Below are positions 1 to 7,300 of a stretch of DNA of 11,226 nucleotides, in pieces. Made by a program: the position numbers and the translations under genes. Positions within the stretch are counted from its first letter, which is position 1; each line of letters starts with the position of its first letter. The stretch lies in assembly GCA_003218815.1 (NCBI GenBank), contig QHON01000166.1, forward strand, positions 1 to 11,226. The letters run 5' to 3'. This DNA comes from Verrucomicrobiota bacterium (GTDB taxonomy: Bacteria > Verrucomicrobiota > Verrucomicrobiia > Chthoniobacterales > UBA10450). The notes under the pieces are model-generated. The model ran no database searches. It saw only the letters and a program-made list of their open reading frames with translations, and was not told the origin of the DNA.

Positions 1-587
1 ATCTGGGCGAGAATTCCTTTCACGGAAAAATCGTCGGTGTTCAGAATGGTGTAAGCAGTCCCGACCGTCGCGGCATGATGTGCGTCGCTCGCCGCGGTCA
101 TGGGTAAGCCGCGAATCTGGGCGTACTTGAACGCATAACGATTGTAGCGGCGCAGTGTGGTGGCGGCGTTGAAAACCTCAATCGCATCGATTGGGAGCGT
201 TTCCAATGTCGAGAGACGGATCCCGGCACGGAACAAATCATAAGGATGCGGGGGAATCGCGAGACCGCCGCGTTCATGAATCATTTCACAGACCTCGCGT
301 GCCGGTTTTCCTTTAAGATAAGGGAGCGTCTCGCCGATGCAGAGAAGATGGCCATCCGCTGTAGTCACTTCCACACCGGGCAGGATCAGGAAACCATCGA
401 CCGGAAGGCCGTCGAGTCGCATCAAACCCTTGTCGAGCAAATAACTGACAGCGTCGCACGTGTTGTGATCAGTAATCGCGATGCCGTGCAGACCTTTTGC
501 ACGTGCGGCGGCGATCATGTCTTCCGGACTGGATATACCGTCCCCGGAAAAGAACGAATGGGTGTGCAGGTCGATATTAAACGGCAT
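1..587 (-). CDS. PHP-domain metal-dependent phosphoesterase, 3'-truncated by window edge
   Basis: The 195 visible codons translate to a PHP (polymerase and histidinol phosphatase) domain protein. The N-terminus begins at once with the metal-binding DLHTHS motif (H8, H10). It is followed by AITDHN (D40, H41), GVEVTT (E73), a further histidine at H80, PPHP (H114) and ASDAH (D168, H170), so the usual metal-ligand motifs are all present. Family members are Mn/Fe/Zn-dependent phosphoesterases acting on nucleotides or small phosphate esters; the substrate cannot be told here. The ATG at 585-587 is the first possible start, because an in-frame TAA lies 9 bases upstream of it; no strong Shine-Dalgarno is seen. 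The gene lies 124 bp downstream of msbA on the same strand and may be co-transcribed. The C-terminus lies outside the window. The domain call is firm; the role is unknown. Confidence 0.9.
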   Translation of the reverse strand, partial: MPFNIDLHTHSFFSGDGISSPEDMIAAARAKGLHGIAITDHNTCDAVSYLLDKGLMRLDGLPVDGFLILPGVEVTTADGHLLCIGETLPYLKGKPAREVCEMIHERGGLAIPPHPYDLFRAGIRLSTLETLPIDAIEVFNAATTLRRYNRYAFKYAQIRGLPMTAASDAHHAATVGTAYTILNTDDFSVKGILAQ

Positions 588-711
588 TTCCAGAGGTTAA
601 TTTGGAGTAGGCGAAATGGAAAGCGTTGGACGGGATGTAACCACTGCGCTGTCCGCCGTAAATGGACCCCGGCGCTAAGAACGGCCACAGGCAGGTGGCT
701 GCAGCGAATCG

Positions 712-2589
712 TTAAACAAGCTCCTCCACAAGAATGCCCTGTTCGGCCGCGCTTTCTCTTTGAGGCCGATTAAACTGGTGATCGTAAAGCCGGCGATAGT
801 AGCCGGATTTGTCCAACAGCTCGGCATGCGTGCCGATCTCCTTAATGCGGCCATAATCCATCACGACGATTTGATCGGCCGACAAAACCGTGGAGAGCCG
901 ATGGGCAATTGCGATTACGGTTCGTCCGGCGGTGAGCTTTTCGAGCGCCTTTTGAATCTGCTTTTCCGATTCGGAATCGAGCGAGGACGTCGCCTCGTCG
1001 AGCAGCAGAATCGGCGCATTTTTCAGAACGGCGCGTGCAATCGCGAGCCGTTGCTGCTGTCCGCCGGAAAGAAGGCAGCCTTTGTCTCCGATGACTGTTT
1101 CGTAGCTTTTCGGTTGCGCCAAGATGAAATCGTGGGCGTAAGCGGTGCGCGCCGCTTCATAAACTTCCTCGGGCGTAGCGTCGAGCCGGCCGAACTGAAT
1201 ATTTTTAAAAATGGTGTCGTGAAATAAAAATGTTTCCTGAGTGACGAGACCGATCTGTTGGCGCAAGGATTTTTGCGTGACCGTGGTCAAATTGCGTCCG
1301 TCAATTTTCACGGTCCCGGAGGTCGGATCGTACAAGCGTAGGATTAGAGATAGGATCGTGCTTTTGCCCGCGCCGCTGGCTCCCACCAGCGCGTACGTTT
1401 TTCCCGGTTCAATGCGCAAGTTAAGATTGCTCACCGCATCGGTGACGGTGTTTGGGTAGCGAAACGCGACATCTTTGAAATCGAGCCGGCCCTTCGAGGA
1501 ACGCAACTCAATCGCATCGGGCGCATCCTTCACAGCCGGTTTCAAATCCAAAATCCTAAAAACCTCGGTAGTGGCGGAGACCGATCTCTGCATCACGATA
1601 TGGATTCTGCTAAGAGTTTTAATCGGCTCGTAAAGGATAAAAATACCCGAGATGAGTCCAAAAAAACGCCCGGCGCTCAGATTTACGGCGTAAACATAAA
1701 GCAACGCCAGGCCTACGCCCACTGCCGCGATCGTTTCTACCAGCGGGCCGACTGCCTCCATGGATTTGATCATTCGCATCATGTTCGCGAATTGAAGCTG
1801 ATTGCTCCGGACGAACGATTTCTCCTGATGCTCTTCCCGGCTGAATGATTTGATGACTCGGATGCCGGCGAATGTTTCCTGCATCGTCACGACCATCTGG
1901 CCCATGTCTTCCTGCTCGTTTTGCACCGCCTTGCGCGTGCGGCGCCCATAAACGCGGATCGGCAGCAGACAAATCGGAAAAAGAACCAAGGTCACGACTG
2001 TAAACCTCCAGTCCATCAGAAGGAGAACGGTAATTCCGCCAACGATGGTGATTGGCTGCTTAAACAGGTCGCTGCTTACAGTGGTCAGCGCCATCTGCAT
2101 GCCGCGCGTGTCATTGGTGATGCGCGATATGAGAAATCCAGCCTGCATTTTATTAAAGAACTCCATCGAGTGCCGCACAATTTTGCCGAAGAGCTGGTTC
2201 CGGATGTCGGTCACCACTTTGTTGGCCACCCAGTTCATGCAATAAGAGTTGCCGTACGAACAGAGGCTGCGCACCGTCATGATCGCAGGAATGGCGAGGC
2301 AGATAAGAAGGAGCGAATTGATTTTGGGACCCGCGTTTAAGACTTCGAGATTCGAGCGCAATGCCATCGGATTCGGAGCAGCTCCATGGAAGATGACGCT
2401 CGTCACCCGAGCAACGACTAGCGGGAAGAGCGAGTTGACCATGCCGAAGGCAAAGCCCAGCGAGAGGCCAAGTACAAAGCGTGCCTTGTACGGCTTAACG
2501 TAGCCGTAAAGGCGCCGGTACGGTCCCGACGCTGCCCTAAGAGTCTGCCAAAATGAGGGCCTTTTCTTTCCGGCGTTGCGGTTCTTCAT
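712..2589 (-). CDS. msbA: MsbA-type ABC exporter (lipid A / lipid-linked glycan flippase), fused permease and ATPase
   Basis: A 625-residue half-transporter of the usual MsbA size. Six hydrophobic segments lie at roughly 38-62, 88-110, 175-195, 197-215, 280-302 and 308-322. The C-terminal nucleotide-binding domain (about 368-600) has Walker A GASGAGKST (403-411), Q-loop Q451, signature LSGGQQQR (507-514), Walker B ILLLDE (526-531), D-loop SSLD and switch H563. The family works as a homodimer in the inner membrane; MsbA flips lipid A-core using ATP. The signature has Q where LSGGQRQR is the commonest form, a mild variation compatible with activity. Its start overlaps the stop of the upstream glycosyltransferase in an ATGA, implying translational coupling. 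Neighbouring glycosyltransferases support export of a glycolipid, although multidrug or other lipid substrates cannot be excluded from sequence. The last about 20 residues are a charged tail. Confidence 0.88.
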   Translation of the reverse strand: MKNRNAGKKRPSFWQTLRAASGPYRRLYGYVKPYKARFVLGLSLGFAFGMVNSLFPLVVARVTSVIFHGAAPNPMALRSNLEVLNAGPKINSLLLICLAIPAIMTVRSLCSYGNSYCMNWVANKVVTDIRNQLFGKIVRHSMEFFNKMQAGFLISRITNDTRGMQMALTTVSSDLFKQPITIVGGITVLLLMDWRFTVVTLVLFPICLLPIRVYGRRTRKAVQNEQEDMGQMVVTMQETFAGIRVIKSFSREEHQEKSFVRSNQLQFANMMRMIKSMEAVGPLVETIAAVGVGLALLYVYAVNLSAGRFFGLISGIFILYEPIKTLSRIHIVMQRSVSATTEVFRILDLKPAVKDAPDAIELRSSKGRLDFKDVAFRYPNTVTDAVSNLNLRIEPGKTYALVGASGAGKSTILSLILRLYDPTSGTVKIDGRNLTTVTQKSLRQQIGLVTQETFLFHDTIFKNIQFGRLDATPEEVYEAARTAYAHDFILAQPKSYETVIGDKGCLLSGGQQQRLAIARAVLKNAPILLLDEATSSLDSESEKQIQKALEKLTAGRTVIAIAHRLSTVLSADQIVVMDYGRIKEIGTHAELLDKSGYYRRLYDHQFNRPQRESAAEQGILVEELV

Positions 2590-3608
2590 GAAGTTTGGGT
2601 CGCCGCTTGAGGTGACAGCAGCGAATTCATAGCATCGATCACCGCTTCCGTCGAGATTTGGCTCATCGGAAGGCGCGCCCGTACAGGGGAAAATTCCATC
2701 AAAGGCGTTCTCGATTCTCCTTGCAAGACGAGTGCGGGACTTTCCCGCGGTCGCCAGTGAAACGGATTCGTCGGGCCGAAAAGAACCACTTGCGGCGTCT
2801 GCACCCCTGTCGCGAGGTGCATCGGGGCGGAGTCCACTGTTACGAGAAGACGCGCCTGCGCGATGAGCGCCGCCAGGGTGAGCAGATCCGTTCTTCCAGA
2901 AAGGTCGACGACTCGTGGTCGCGTTTTCGTCTTGATCTCGGTAACGTGGGCTTGCTCGAGGCGCGAAGGTCCACTCGTCAGAACAAGATCGACATCGTTA
3001 TTTTGGCCAGCGTGATTGATGACTTCTGCCCAACGCGCTGGATCCCAGAATTTCTCGATGCGCGCCGAACCAGGATGAAAAATGATGAAGCGTGCACCGA
3101 TTTTTAAATCGCGCCGAAGCTTATTCGCTTTTTCCAAAGCTACCTCCGGCAACTCCAAATGCACAACGCGGGAAGCGTTGCTACCGCAGAGTGGCTCCAG
3201 CAAGGCGAGATTATAATCGACCGTGTGCATATCCCGCATGCGATTGTCCACGAAGTGATTGTAGATTCGTGCCCGGATTTTTGATTGATCGCGGACACGG
3301 TGAGATACGATCCGTTTTCGCGCCCGGGATAAAAAGGCAAGAAAGGCGGAGCGATCATTTCGCGTAAAGTCGATGCAGTAATCAAACCTCTCGCGCGCCA
3401 GGGCAACGACTATGGCGATGTCGCTCAGGTTACGCTGCGCAACCAAGATCCGGTCCGCGCTCGATATGGCTGGCAGCAAATCGGCGCATTCGTTAGAAAC
3501 GACCAACGTTATCCGTGCAACCGGAAAATCTTGACGCAAAGCCACCATGGCCGGGATCGTCAAAATTAGATCACCGATGCGCTTGAGTTGAAGGAGGAGA
3601 ATGTTCAC
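2586..3608 (-). CDS. Glycosyltransferase family 9 (heptosyltransferase-like)
   Basis: A 340-residue protein with the GT-B architecture of family 9. The N-terminus starts directly in the first beta strand and glycine loop (ILLLQLKRIGDLILTIPA, 3-20), where heptosyltransferases bind acceptor. The C-terminal half has the nucleotide-sugar region: FHPGSARIEKFWDPARW (177-193), VDSAPMHLA (258-266) and LFGPTNP (276-282), all typical of WaaC/WaaF/WaaQ-type enzymes. These transfer ADP-heptose, or a related sugar, to the inner LPS core at the cytoplasmic face of the inner membrane. The start is GTG at 3606-3608; it fits because the fold begins at once, though the AGG upstream is too close to be a good ribosome site. 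A TACAAT (-10-like) sequence lies at 3619-3624 without a convincing -35. The stop overlaps msbA, tying glycan assembly to export. The donor sugar is inferred, not shown. Confidence 0.88.
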   Translation of the reverse strand: MNILLLQLKRIGDLILTIPAMVALRQDFPVARITLVVSNECADLLPAISSADRILVAQRNLSDIAIVVALARERFDYCIDFTRNDRSAFLAFLSRARKRIVSHRVRDQSKIRARIYNHFVDNRMRDMHTVDYNLALLEPLCGSNASRVVHLELPEVALEKANKLRRDLKIGARFIIFHPGSARIEKFWDPARWAEVINHAGQNNDVDLVLTSGPSRLEQAHVTEIKTKTRPRVVDLSGRTDLLTLAALIAQARLLVTVDSAPMHLATGVQTPQVVLFGPTNPFHWRPRESPALVLQGESRTPLMEFSPVRARLPMSQISTEAVIDAMNSLLSPQAATQTS

Positions 3609-3684
3609 AACCTGAGGGATTGTAGCGGCGCTCGCGCATTCTTTCTGTTCCCATCGGCGGTCATAGACTGCCGGTACAGGCTGG

Positions 3685-4899
3685 TCACGTCGCTTTTCGC
3701 ATCACGATTTCGTAGGCGTCCAGCAATCGCGTCCGAAAATGATCCCACGTAAAATTTTCAACGACCCGTCGCCGCGCCGCGTTGCCCATGCGTTCGACGA
3801 CTTCAGGATGTCGATGTAAATGATCGAGCGCCGCGGCGATCGCGTCGACGTCCTTTGGTCGCACGATAATTCCCTCCACGCCATCGCGCACTACGTCGCC
3901 CGCCTCGCGCGTAGTGATTTGCGGCAACGCGCAGGCGGCCGCTTCATAAGTGACTTTGGCGCTGCCCTCCCATTGCGAAGGAAAAACGTGAATCGTGCTT
4001 TGAATCAGACAATTCTCTGGATCCCGCACAAATCCTACAACGCGAATATTATCTCGCCAGAATTCCTTGAGATACTGCTTCGCTTCGTCATGCACAGTAC
4101 CGACAAGCCATAACTCCGCGTCGGTTAAATTGAGACGGTACCAAGCCTCGAGCAAATGGTGAATTCCCTTTCGCTTGATCAAAGCGCCGACAAAAACCGC
4201 GCGGAATTTTGCCGGACGATGCCCGGGTTTGAAGCGCTCCACATCCACGCCGCGCGGCAGGTAAAAGAGTTTTTCCTCCGGGAAACCCCGCGCCCGAAAC
4301 GTATCGGTTGCCGTCTGGGATAAAACGAGCAGCAGATCGGCGAGGCTATACTCTTCGACGAAACGGCTACGCTCGAGCAGCAATCCAGCTTTCCATTTTT
4401 GAAACCCTCGGGCATTGTTTGTCGATTCCTGCCGGCCGATTTTCGCTTTCCCGCCGTCGCGATGCCAGGTTGGGATCTCGACAATGGACGGGACGTTGCG
4501 CTGTTTCGCTACTTGAAGTGAGCGCAAACAATCGCCCGACCAACTGTGAAACATGTCGTAGCGTCCGGTCGCCAGATGTCGCGAAGTGATCCAATCGAGA
4601 TATTTTTTTTTGGCGCCGTAATAATAAGGCCGATCGAAAAACGAGATGAGGCGCACTGGATGCCAGCGTAGAGAATGGATCAGCGATGCGGGAATTTCCT
4701 TTTGCCGGTTATCATAGGCGATTGCTTTTCCGAGGAATCCGCCCCGATACGATGCGCGCAAGGTTTCAAAAGCATCCGTGTCCAGACCTGAGCCGCCGAT
4801 ACGAGCAAAGATCGAGTAGAGCAAACGCCTCGGTAACATTCGCGCAGCCGGCGAGGTGGAGCGTGTTGGAGGGGGGGCGTTTAAGGTTTCACCCGGCAT
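3685..4899 (-). CDS. Glycosyltransferase family 4-like protein
   Basis: From the ATG at 4897-4899 the product is 404 residues. The GT-B fold begins near residue 25 (RLLYSIFARIGGSG). The C-terminal donor domain has FVGALIKRKG (236-245) and the retaining EX7E motif (E311, E319, in EGSAKVTYE), followed by REAGDVVRDGVEG, the usual end of the sugar-nucleotide pocket. Such enzymes add hexoses to LPS core or exopolysaccharide using UDP- or GDP-sugars. The start is uncertain: an ATG at 4837-4839 gives 384 residues beginning almost exactly at the fold and leaves a 115-bp divergent gap. A TTG at 4966-4968 is open but would run into the divergent gene, so I reject it. None has a clear Shine-Dalgarno. 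The gene is first of the minus-strand set, 76 bp before the family-9 gene. It contains an A9 run (4603-4611, T on the plus strand) and, near the first start, a C7 run. Confidence 0.87.
   Translation of the reverse strand: MPGETLNAPPPTRSTSPAARMLPRRLLYSIFARIGGSGLDTDAFETLRASYRGGFLGKAIAYDNRQKEIPASLIHSLRWHPVRLISFFDRPYYYGAKKKYLDWITSRHLATGRYDMFHSWSGDCLRSLQVAKQRNVPSIVEIPTWHRDGGKAKIGRQESTNNARGFQKWKAGLLLERSRFVEEYSLADLLLVLSQTATDTFRARGFPEEKLFYLPRGVDVERFKPGHRPAKFRAVFVGALIKRKGIHHLLEAWYRLNLTDAELWLVGTVHDEAKQYLKEFWRDNIRVVGFVRDPENCLIQSTIHVFPSQWEGSAKVTYEAAACALPQITTREAGDVVRDGVEGIIVRPKDVDAIAAALDHLHRHPEVVERMGNAARRRVVENFTWDHFRTRLLDAYEIVMRKAT
4603..4611. repeat. Nine-base homopolymer (T9; A9 on the coding strand) inside the minus-strand glycosyltransferase
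   Basis: The coding strand reads three AAA lysine codons in a row (YYYGAKKKYLDW) in the N-terminal domain of the family-4 glycosyltransferase. A run of this length can slip during replication or transcription and would break the frame. It is seen intact here. Whether it varies cannot be told from one sequence. Confidence 0.5.
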
Positions 4900-4902
4900 T
4901 GG

Positions 4903-4945
4903 GTTACAACTATTCTGGCGAACGTGGAGCAAGTAAAGTTGTAAC
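4903..4945. repeat. Perfect 9-bp inverted repeat between divergent glycosyltransferase genes (candidate operator)
   Basis: GTTACAACT at 4903-4911 is the exact reverse complement of AGTTGTAAC at 4937-4945, with 25 bp between the arms (centre-to-centre 34 bp, about three helical turns). It lies in the gap between two divergently transcribed glycosyltransferase genes. The spacer is too long for a good terminator hairpin, and the paired spacing on one DNA face suits two regulator dimers or half-sites. Weak sigma70-like elements occur around it: minus strand TTTACT, 17 bp, AATAGT; plus strand TTCACC, 17 bp, TATTCT. Each hexamer matches 4 of 6, so I do not call promoters. The regulator is unknown. 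Confidence 0.45.
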
Positions 4946-4954
4946 TCTTTCGTG

Positions 4955-6085
4955 ATGCCTGCTGACAAACGACTGGCGATCGCTTTTGTTCGTCGCGGTT
5001 ATTCCCACAGCGGCGGAGCGGAAGCGTATTTGAAACGGCTCGCGCTCGGAGTGCGTGAGGCAGGACATGACGTGCACCTTGTTACGACGATCGATTGGCC
5101 GCAGACTGAGTGGCCGTTTGGAAGGCTCCATCGCTTGCATCACCAATCGGCAATTGCATTTGCGAACGAGCTGAAACAAATGCGACCGCGCATTCCCTGC
5201 GATGTCTTGATGAGCCTCGAGCGCGTGTGGAGTTGTCACGTTTATCGCGCCGGTGACGGTGTCCATCGCGCATGGCTCAATCGCAGAAGAAAATTTGAAG
5301 TCCCGTTGCAACGATTTATTCGGCGCCTTAATCACAAGCATCGCGACATCTTGCAGCTCGAAGAAGCTCTCTTTACAAATGGAGGCGCGGCCCGCGTCAT
5401 CGTCAATTCGCACATGGTGAAGAGTGAGATTGTCGATCTTTATCACTATCCCGCGGACAAGATCGACATCGTGCAAAACGGTGTTCCACTCGAAAGGTTT
5501 CGATTCGATGCCGAGCTACGAGAAAAGTCGCGCACCGACTTGAAATTGAAGCCGGATCAAATTGCGCTTCTTTTCGCCGGGTCCGGCTGGGAACGCAAGG
5601 GATTACTTTTCGCGATCGAAGCGATGCAGTTGTGTAAGAACCGGAACATGCGCTTGCTCGTTGCCGGGCGCGGAAACCAGCGCTCTTACAAATCAAAGCG
5701 CGTCCAGTTCCTCGGCGAAGTCCTCGACCTTGTGCGCATCTACGCGGCCGCGGACATTTTTATTCTGCCAACAATTTACGATCCGTTTTCCAATGCCTGT
5801 CTGGAAGCGCTCGCTTGCGGCTTGCCAGTGATCACGACGCGCGCAAACGGATTTAGCGAAATAATTGAAGACGGCGTGCACGGATCAATCGTCGATTTCG
5901 CGAATGATCTAGTCGGTTTGCGTGACGCCATCCAATTGTGGTCGGATGCAGCACGCCGCGCTACGGTGAGACCGACAAACATACAGTGCGCAGCGCAGTT
6001 CGATATCTCCAGAAATGTTGCGCGGACTTTGGAAATTCTGACTCAGGCTGCGACCAGAGCCGCGTCTACGTCTGGGAAAATCTGA
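4955..6085 (+). CDS. Glycosyltransferase family 4, WaaG-like (LPS core)
   Basis: A 376-residue GT-B enzyme of the usual length for LPS-core hexosyltransferases. The N-terminal domain opens with AIAFVRRGYSHSGGAEAYLKRLA, the acceptor-side glycine loop. Residues 96-111 (HVYRAGDGVHRAWLNR) match a stretch I associate with WaaG-type proteins. The donor domain has FAGSGWERKGL (208-218), LLVAGRGN and the acid pair D276-x7-E284 in DPFSNACLEALACGLPV, a D/E variant of the EX7E motif. WaaG adds the first glucose to the heptose of the outer core; the sugar here is inferred only. ATG at 4955 is preferred; an adjoining in-frame GTG at 4952 would add one residue. It is divergent from the other family-4 gene, and its 3' end overlaps the STAS gene on the opposite strand by 43 bp, leaving no room for a dedicated terminator. 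Confidence 0.88.
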   Translation: MPADKRLAIAFVRRGYSHSGGAEAYLKRLALGVREAGHDVHLVTTIDWPQTEWPFGRLHRLHHQSAIAFANELKQMRPRIPCDVLMSLERVWSCHVYRAGDGVHRAWLNRRRKFEVPLQRFIRRLNHKHRDILQLEEALFTNGGAARVIVNSHMVKSEIVDLYHYPADKIDIVQNGVPLERFRFDAELREKSRTDLKLKPDQIALLFAGSGWERKGLLFAIEAMQLCKNRNMRLLVAGRGNQRSYKSKRVQFLGEVLDLVRIYAAADIFILPTIYDPFSNACLEALACGLPVITTRANGFSEIIEDGVHGSIVDFANDLVGLRDAIQLWSDAARRATVRPTNIQCAAQFDISRNVARTLEILTQAATRAASTSGKI

Positions 6086-6393
6086 AATACCTGATCAAGC
6101 CGCGAGATTTCAAAGATCGAACGCACCGTTTCTTGCAAGCCGGCCAGCGCGAACTTGCCGCCATAAGCTTCGACCTTTTGCATTCCTTGGATAAATGCTG
6201 CCAGACCAGCACTATCGATATAGGTTACGCGTGAAAGATCGACAACCAACTGTTTCGGTTTTTTCTCGATCATCATATTGAGTGACGCTACGACGGTAGG
6301 CGAGACGTGCAGATCGAGTTCGCCTTCGAGGGGCAGCACATTAGGACGATCTTTACCGGGCATTGGAAACGCGGGCGATGCGGATTTTTTCAT
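6043..6393 (-). CDS. STAS-domain protein, anti-sigma factor antagonist (SpoIIAA/RsbV-like)
   Basis: The 116 residues are a single STAS domain. It shows the beta strand with LPLEGELDLHVSP (20-32), LVVDLSRVTYIDSAG (49-63) and a C-terminal helix ending FPDVDAALVAA. In SpoIIAA and RsbV the serine of the DS-x-G motif (here S61 after D60) is phosphorylated by a cognate anti-sigma kinase, and dephosphorylation frees a sigma factor by partner switching. The motif is intact, so regulation by phosphorylation is likely. No anti-sigma kinase, PP2C phosphatase or sigma factor lies in the window, so the partner is elsewhere. It starts 23 bp after the HAD gene stop on the same strand and is probably last in that transcript. 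Its 3' end overlaps the convergent glycosyltransferase gene by 43 bp. An alternative role is a STAS subunit of a transport or stressosome-like complex. Confidence 0.88.
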   Translation of the reverse strand: MKKSASPAFPMPGKDRPNVLPLEGELDLHVSPTVVASLNMMIEKKPKQLVVDLSRVTYIDSAGLAAFIQGMQKVEAYGGKFALAGLQETVRSIFEISRLDQVFQIFPDVDAALVAA

Positions 6394-6416
6394 TCACACA
6401 TTCAATCGTCAATCGA

Positions 6417-7151
6417 TCACCATCCGAGCGTATGGATAACATCGTCCACATTCGAAAGATCATCGATCAGAAAATCCGGCTGATATTTTGCCAGCTCGTC
6501 GTGACTCCACGTGCCGGTCGCGACGGCGATAGTGCGCGCCCCAAACGCCTTGCCACAGGCGATATCGCGAGGGGTGTCGCCAATTACGTCGATCTCGGAT
6601 GCGGCGAATTCGCAGCCATGCTTTTCCTTTGCGCGGGTGCGAGCGAATCTTCCGAGCCGATTTCGATCTTGATGATCATCGGCAAACGCGCCGAATTCAA
6701 AGAAATGCCAGACGCCATAATGCTCGAGCTTTAGTTGCGCTCCGCGCGAAACATTCCCAGTAAGAAGCGCGAGCACGAGATGCGGCCGCGATTTCAGTTT
6801 CCCGAGTAACTCGAGCACGCCGGGAAGCAGTTTCCCCTCGCGGAGCGGCAGTTCGAGCGAAAGAAAATGCACGTAGCTGTCTAGAAACGCACTGATGTTT
6901 TCGGTCGTCACCGGAATCTTATGCTTCTTCAGGATGCTGACGACGATGCCCGAATCGGTCATGCCAGCAATTTCGATGTCGTGCAGGTCATCTGTGATAT
7001 CGAAGCGCTCCGCGAGAGTCAATTTAAGCGCATGCACGCCTGCACCGCCCGAATGGATGAGGGTACCATCGATATCGAAAAGGAGGAGGCGCTTTCGTAG
7101 TTGCGATTCTGGTTCGCCGACTTCGGATTGGGCTTGCAGCGCGGTACGCAT
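6417..7151 (-). CDS. HAD-superfamily hydrolase, phosphoglycolate phosphatase-like
   Basis: A 244-residue HAD phosphatase. Motif I is FDIDGTL (25-31; nucleophile D26, acid-base D28), motif II LLTGN (T131), a lysine such as K141 is a motif III candidate, and motif IV is VIGDTPRDI (G191, D192, D196). A helical C1-type cap lies between motifs I and II (about 35-115), as in Gph/PGP-like enzymes that hydrolyse small phosphate esters such as 2-phosphoglycolate. The real substrate cannot be read from sequence; HAD phosphatases are often promiscuous. I chose ATG at 7149-7151; a TTG two codons upstream (7157) is the only nearby rival. No clear Shine-Dalgarno is visible. It sits between a 35-residue ORF and the STAS gene on the same strand, 37 and 23 bp away, and is probably co-transcribed with both. 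Confidence 0.88.
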   Translation of the reverse strand: MRTALQAQSEVGEPESQLRKRLLLFDIDGTLIHSGGAGVHALKLTLAERFDITDDLHDIEIAGMTDSGIVVSILKKHKIPVTTENISAFLDSYVHFLSLELPLREGKLLPGVLELLGKLKSRPHLVLALLTGNVSRGAQLKLEHYGVWHFFEFGAFADDHQDRNRLGRFARTRAKEKHGCEFAASEIDVIGDTPRDIACGKAFGARTIAVATGTWSHDELAKYQPDFLIDDLSNVDDVIHTLGW

Positions 7152-7188
7152 CGACAATAGGTCGCCAAGTAAATTGAAATTCGCAATC

Positions 7189-7296
7189 TCAAATCGGAAT
7201 CGGCAGATTGTCTGGATTTTCCCAGATTAGTTTGTCGGAGGCGGCGCCGCTGCGAGAGCCGGGATCGTGGACTCCGAACGCGCCCGCGGTCGCCAT
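7189..7296 (-). CDS. Small hypothetical protein (35 residues) between the FHA and HAD genes
   Basis: An ATG only 4 bases after the TAA of the FHA gene opens a 35-codon frame ending at TGA (7189-7191). The peptide starts MATAGAFGVHDPGSRSG and ends KLIWENPDNLPIPI. It has no membrane segment or signal peptide; the middle is Gly/Ser/Ala-rich and the end Pro-rich with one Trp. It fills most of the otherwise unexplained 149 bp between the FHA and HAD genes. The 4-base spacing and strand agree with translational coupling to the FHA gene, since no separate Shine-Dalgarno is present. I do not recognise it and assign no function. The alternative is an untranslated spacer that is open by chance; at 35 codons that cannot be ruled out without homologues. 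Confidence 0.4.
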   Translation of the reverse strand: MATAGAFGVHDPGSRSGAASDKLIWENPDNLPIPI

Positions 7297-7300
7297 AGGA

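Noticed and set aside
684..699. GCCAC-N6-GTGGC hairpin after msbA as a terminator
   Set aside because: Only a 5-bp stem, and the minus strand beyond it lacks a proper T-run (CGTTCTT), so I do not call it.
246..773. 175-codon plus-strand frame
   Set aside because: It lies antisense to the PHP gene, whose metal-binding motifs are complete, and it runs across the gap into msbA; no recognisable domain.
3619..3624. TACAAT as a -10 box for the family-9 glycosyltransferase gene
   Set aside because: No acceptable -35 lies 16-18 bp upstream, and the transcript would start only a few bases before the GTG; one hexamer is not enough.
4910..5476. 188-codon minus-strand frame
   Set aside because: It is antisense to the WaaG-like glycosyltransferase, which has full GT-B motifs, and would also overlap the divergent gene's upstream region. 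It shows no domain of its own.
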